Source: Nitrospina sp. (GTDB taxonomy: Bacteria > Nitrospinota > Nitrospinia > Nitrospinales > VA-1). From it: a stretch of DNA of 7,305 nt. How positions within the stretch are numbered: position 1 is the stretch's first letter; each line of letters opens with the position of its first letter. Location of the stretch: positions 1 to 7,305 of the forward strand of contig JABJCF010000574.1 of assembly GCA_018665625.1 (NCBI GenBank), written 5' to 3'. Below, one piece after another: positions 6,090-7,305 of this stretch. Position numbers and translations under genes: made by a program. The notes under the pieces were generated by a model, which had not been told where the DNA came from, ran no database searches, and was given only the letters and a program-made list of their open reading frames with translations.

Positions 6090-6272
6090 CTAGTTTTTAA
6101 AGATCTTGGATTCACAAGCGATGTATTTGATTTGTTTTAATGGGACAACAAATATCTCGTCGGAAGTCGTAACCTCAAATAATTCTAAATCATCACTGAA
6201 GCCATGCTTTTCTGTGGTTTCGAGTATAAGCTCCTGACTATCTACAAACACAATTTTCAATCTGTACTGCAT
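6090..6272 (-). CDS. 60-residue predicted beta-rich protein, function unknown
   Basis: The gene is short but convincing. AAAGGGGA, a strong Shine-Dalgarno, ends five bases before the ATG at 6272. The protein alternates strand-like segments (MQYRLKIVFVDSQELILETT, then LELFEVTTSDEIFVVPLKQIKYIAC) as in small beta-barrel or beta-sheet domains. The pattern of a strand, then FVVPLKQIKYI, recalls short PilZ-neighbour or LSm-like barrel proteins in which a final strand carries xVPLxxIKxI, but I cannot place it in a named family. It has no TM or signal peptide. It stands alone behind a probable terminator, so it likely has its own promoter within the end of the upstream gene or in the 64-bp gap. Confidence 0.7.
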   Translation of the reverse strand: MQYRLKIVFVDSQELILETTEKHGFSDDLELFEVTTSDEIFVVPLKQIKYIACESKIFKN

Positions 6273-6277
6273 TTCGA

Positions 6278-6285
6278 TCCCCTTT
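6278..6285 (-). promoter_or_regulatory. Strong Shine-Dalgarno of the 60-residue gene
   Basis: On the minus strand AAAGGGGA precedes the ATG at 6270-6272 by five bases (TCGAA). It is among the strongest SD sites in the window and the main reason to accept such a short gene. Confidence 0.7.
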
Positions 6286-6287
6286 CT

Positions 6288-6319
6288 AAAAAACAGGACT
6301 GCCTATTTGGCTTCATCCT
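6288..6319 (-). terminator. Probable intrinsic terminator after the partial gene
   Basis: On the minus strand AGGA (6316-6319) pairs with TCCT (6295-6298) and GCC (6309-6311) pairs with GGC (6301-6303) around an AAATA loop. A small internal loop lies between the two helices, and G then six T follow (6294-6288). It sits 17 bases after the stop of the 320-codon frame and before the SD of the 60-residue gene. The stem is short and interrupted, so termination may be partial. Confidence 0.5.
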
Positions 6320-6336
6320 CTTTACACTACCTTCAA

Positions 6337-7305
6337 TTAATTTGGGTAAGCCACACTCTCGAATTTTTTTGATAAGGGATTATTGAGGTATCCCTCAACA
6401 TAATTTTTCAAATACCCTTTTTCATATAATTTTTTATTCGAAAGATCTGAATTGATTTTGTGAAGCACCTTGAAACGCACATTCGGGAACTGTTCTTTAA
6501 AATCATCAAAAGACCTGCCTGAGATATCCCTCTCATCGTTGGAGGACTTCTCCATAATAACCCGAGGCAAATGAATTACCTTTTGGTTTGTAATTCTCTT
6601 AGCTACATCGTCAAAGGTGAGCAGGGTCGTGCAATCAGAATCCCCGCCAAGAGTCGCATTAGGCACATATAAGAAGCGTGCGCGCCCCGGACGAAACAGC
6701 GTCAAAATTCGATGTACGTTACCCGCCATCACAATCCAATCTTTTTTCTCAAGCTCACAAGCATCAAATGTTTTGATGATCTTATTCCTGTTCAAAAATG
6801 CAGTAATATCTGACTCTGTATGAATCATCTGGATATTAGAAATATCCATATCGTATATTTTTCTAGCTTCATCAGGAAGAAACCTTTTTCCCTGTCGCAT
6901 CAATTTTGTCGTATCGCCATCGATATATTTCAATGGAGTGAGACACCCCATCCAAAGTAGACAGGTCTTATTGATTTCTGCAATTCTCTTGGCGTCTTGC
7001 GACATGGTCCCCGGACCAAATGAATAAAAGTTTGCAGACGTTACAGACGGGCCATCCAAGACCGCTAAAACCTGATCGACCGAGGGCCCTTTAGGCATTA
7101 ATTGTTGGCGATAAGATCCCAGAGTAATAACTGATAATTCAAAATTGATACGCCCGGGATACTTGTCGGCTAGCCGATTGATCCTCGCCGGATCAAAATA
7201 ACCCACCGAAAAAACCGTGATCTTCTTATCAGTTTGATCGAGAAATTCTTCAATCCAATCCATCGCTTTTGGGTGAAGGGCAAGATCCGTCCATTCCATA
7301 TACTC
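6337..7305 (-). CDS. C-terminal part of an alpha/beta protein, possibly radical-SAM/DUF512-like; cut by right edge
   Basis: The frame stays open to the last base. The first Met (7299) has only GAG three bases upstream, too close for a good SD, so the N-terminus is probably missing. The visible 320 residues alternate strands and helices like half of a TIM barrel: ITVFSVGYFDP (27-37), INFELSVITLG (51-61) followed by SYRQQLMP, VTSANFYSFG (86-95), and CLLWMGCLTPLKYI (113-126). Such an E/S-x-T strand followed by R-x-x-L-M-P is seen in C-terminal halves of radical SAM enzymes. Later, YVPNATLGGD followed by CTTLLTFDDV (211-232) resembles the N-x-x-x-G ... LLT-x-x-D pattern of DUF512, which follows a radical SAM domain in its family. 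The Cx3Cx2C cluster that would settle this would lie outside the window. The C-terminal tail after about 270 (Lys/Asn-rich) looks less conserved. The assignment is tentative; that it is a real gene is very likely. Confidence 0.8.
   Translation of the reverse strand, partial: EYMEWTDLALHPKAMDWIEEFLDQTDKKITVFSVGYFDPARINRLADKYPGRINFELSVITLGSYRQQLMPKGPSVDQVLAVLDGPSVTSANFYSFGPGTMSQDAKRIAEINKTCLLWMGCLTPLKYIDGDTTKLMRQGKRFLPDEARKIYDMDISNIQMIHTESDITAFLNRNKIIKTFDACELEKKDWIVMAGNVHRILTLFRPGRARFLYVPNATLGGDSDCTTLLTFDDVAKRITNQKVIHLPRVIMEKSSNDERDISGRSFDDFKEQFPNVRFKVLHKINSDLSNKKLYEKGYLKNYVEGYLNNPLSKKFESVAYPN

Noticed and set aside
6083..6105. Possible bidirectional terminator between the convergent genes
   Set aside because: ATCTTAA and TTAAAGAT can pair around a short loop, but the stem is all AT-rich with a bulge and no clear T-run, so it is too weak to call.
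6204..6386. 60-codon plus-strand frame
   Set aside because: It overlaps the well-supported 60-residue minus-strand gene and the terminator, and has no SD.

Overview
The window is an AT-rich stretch of bacterial chromosome carrying seven protein genes, one of them cut by the right edge. A class A penicillin-binding protein next to a membrane-anchored SPOR-domain protein points to a cell with peptidoglycan that is most likely Gram-negative. I cannot fix the phylum from the sequence. Nothing looks like an insertion sequence, prophage, CRISPR array, tRNA or rRNA.

Positions 195-5311 hold a tight four-gene minus-strand run, read right to left. It starts with an XRE-type helix-turn-helix protein with a long lysine-rich tail (4670-5311). 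Next comes a single-pass membrane protein of unknown function (3761-4663). It is followed by a bifunctional PBP1A-type peptidoglycan synthase that starts with TTG inside the stop of the previous gene (1740-3764). The last gene is a three-TM protein with a helical middle and a C-terminal SPOR domain (195-1730). Gaps are 6, -4 and 9 bases, so this is very probably one operon. The likely theme is septal or lateral cell-wall synthesis: a synthase, a denuded-glycan-binding SPOR partner, an unknown membrane partner and a DNA-binding protein that may control them.

Positions 5312-5661 are a 350-bp AT-rich divergent intergenic region. It holds a cluster of three palindromes and two pairs of short direct repeats, both with a 10-bp period. 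It is the best candidate control region for the operon and for the divergent gene. Positions 5662-6066 (plus strand) encode a small, charged protein I do not recognise. Positions 6090-6272 (minus strand) encode a 60-residue predicted beta-rich protein with a very good ribosome-binding site. A probable intrinsic terminator separates it from a partial minus-strand gene (6337-7305) whose N-terminus lies outside the window.

Positions 1-194 have no gene. On the minus strand the first ten bases read as a strong Shine-Dalgarno, so another minus-strand gene probably begins just off the left edge, with a perfect 14-bp palindrome in its leader.

No clearly new defence or mobile system is visible. The parts most worth a second look are the HTH/cell-wall operon with its unknown membrane protein, the unusual SPOR architecture, and the repeat-rich divergent control region.
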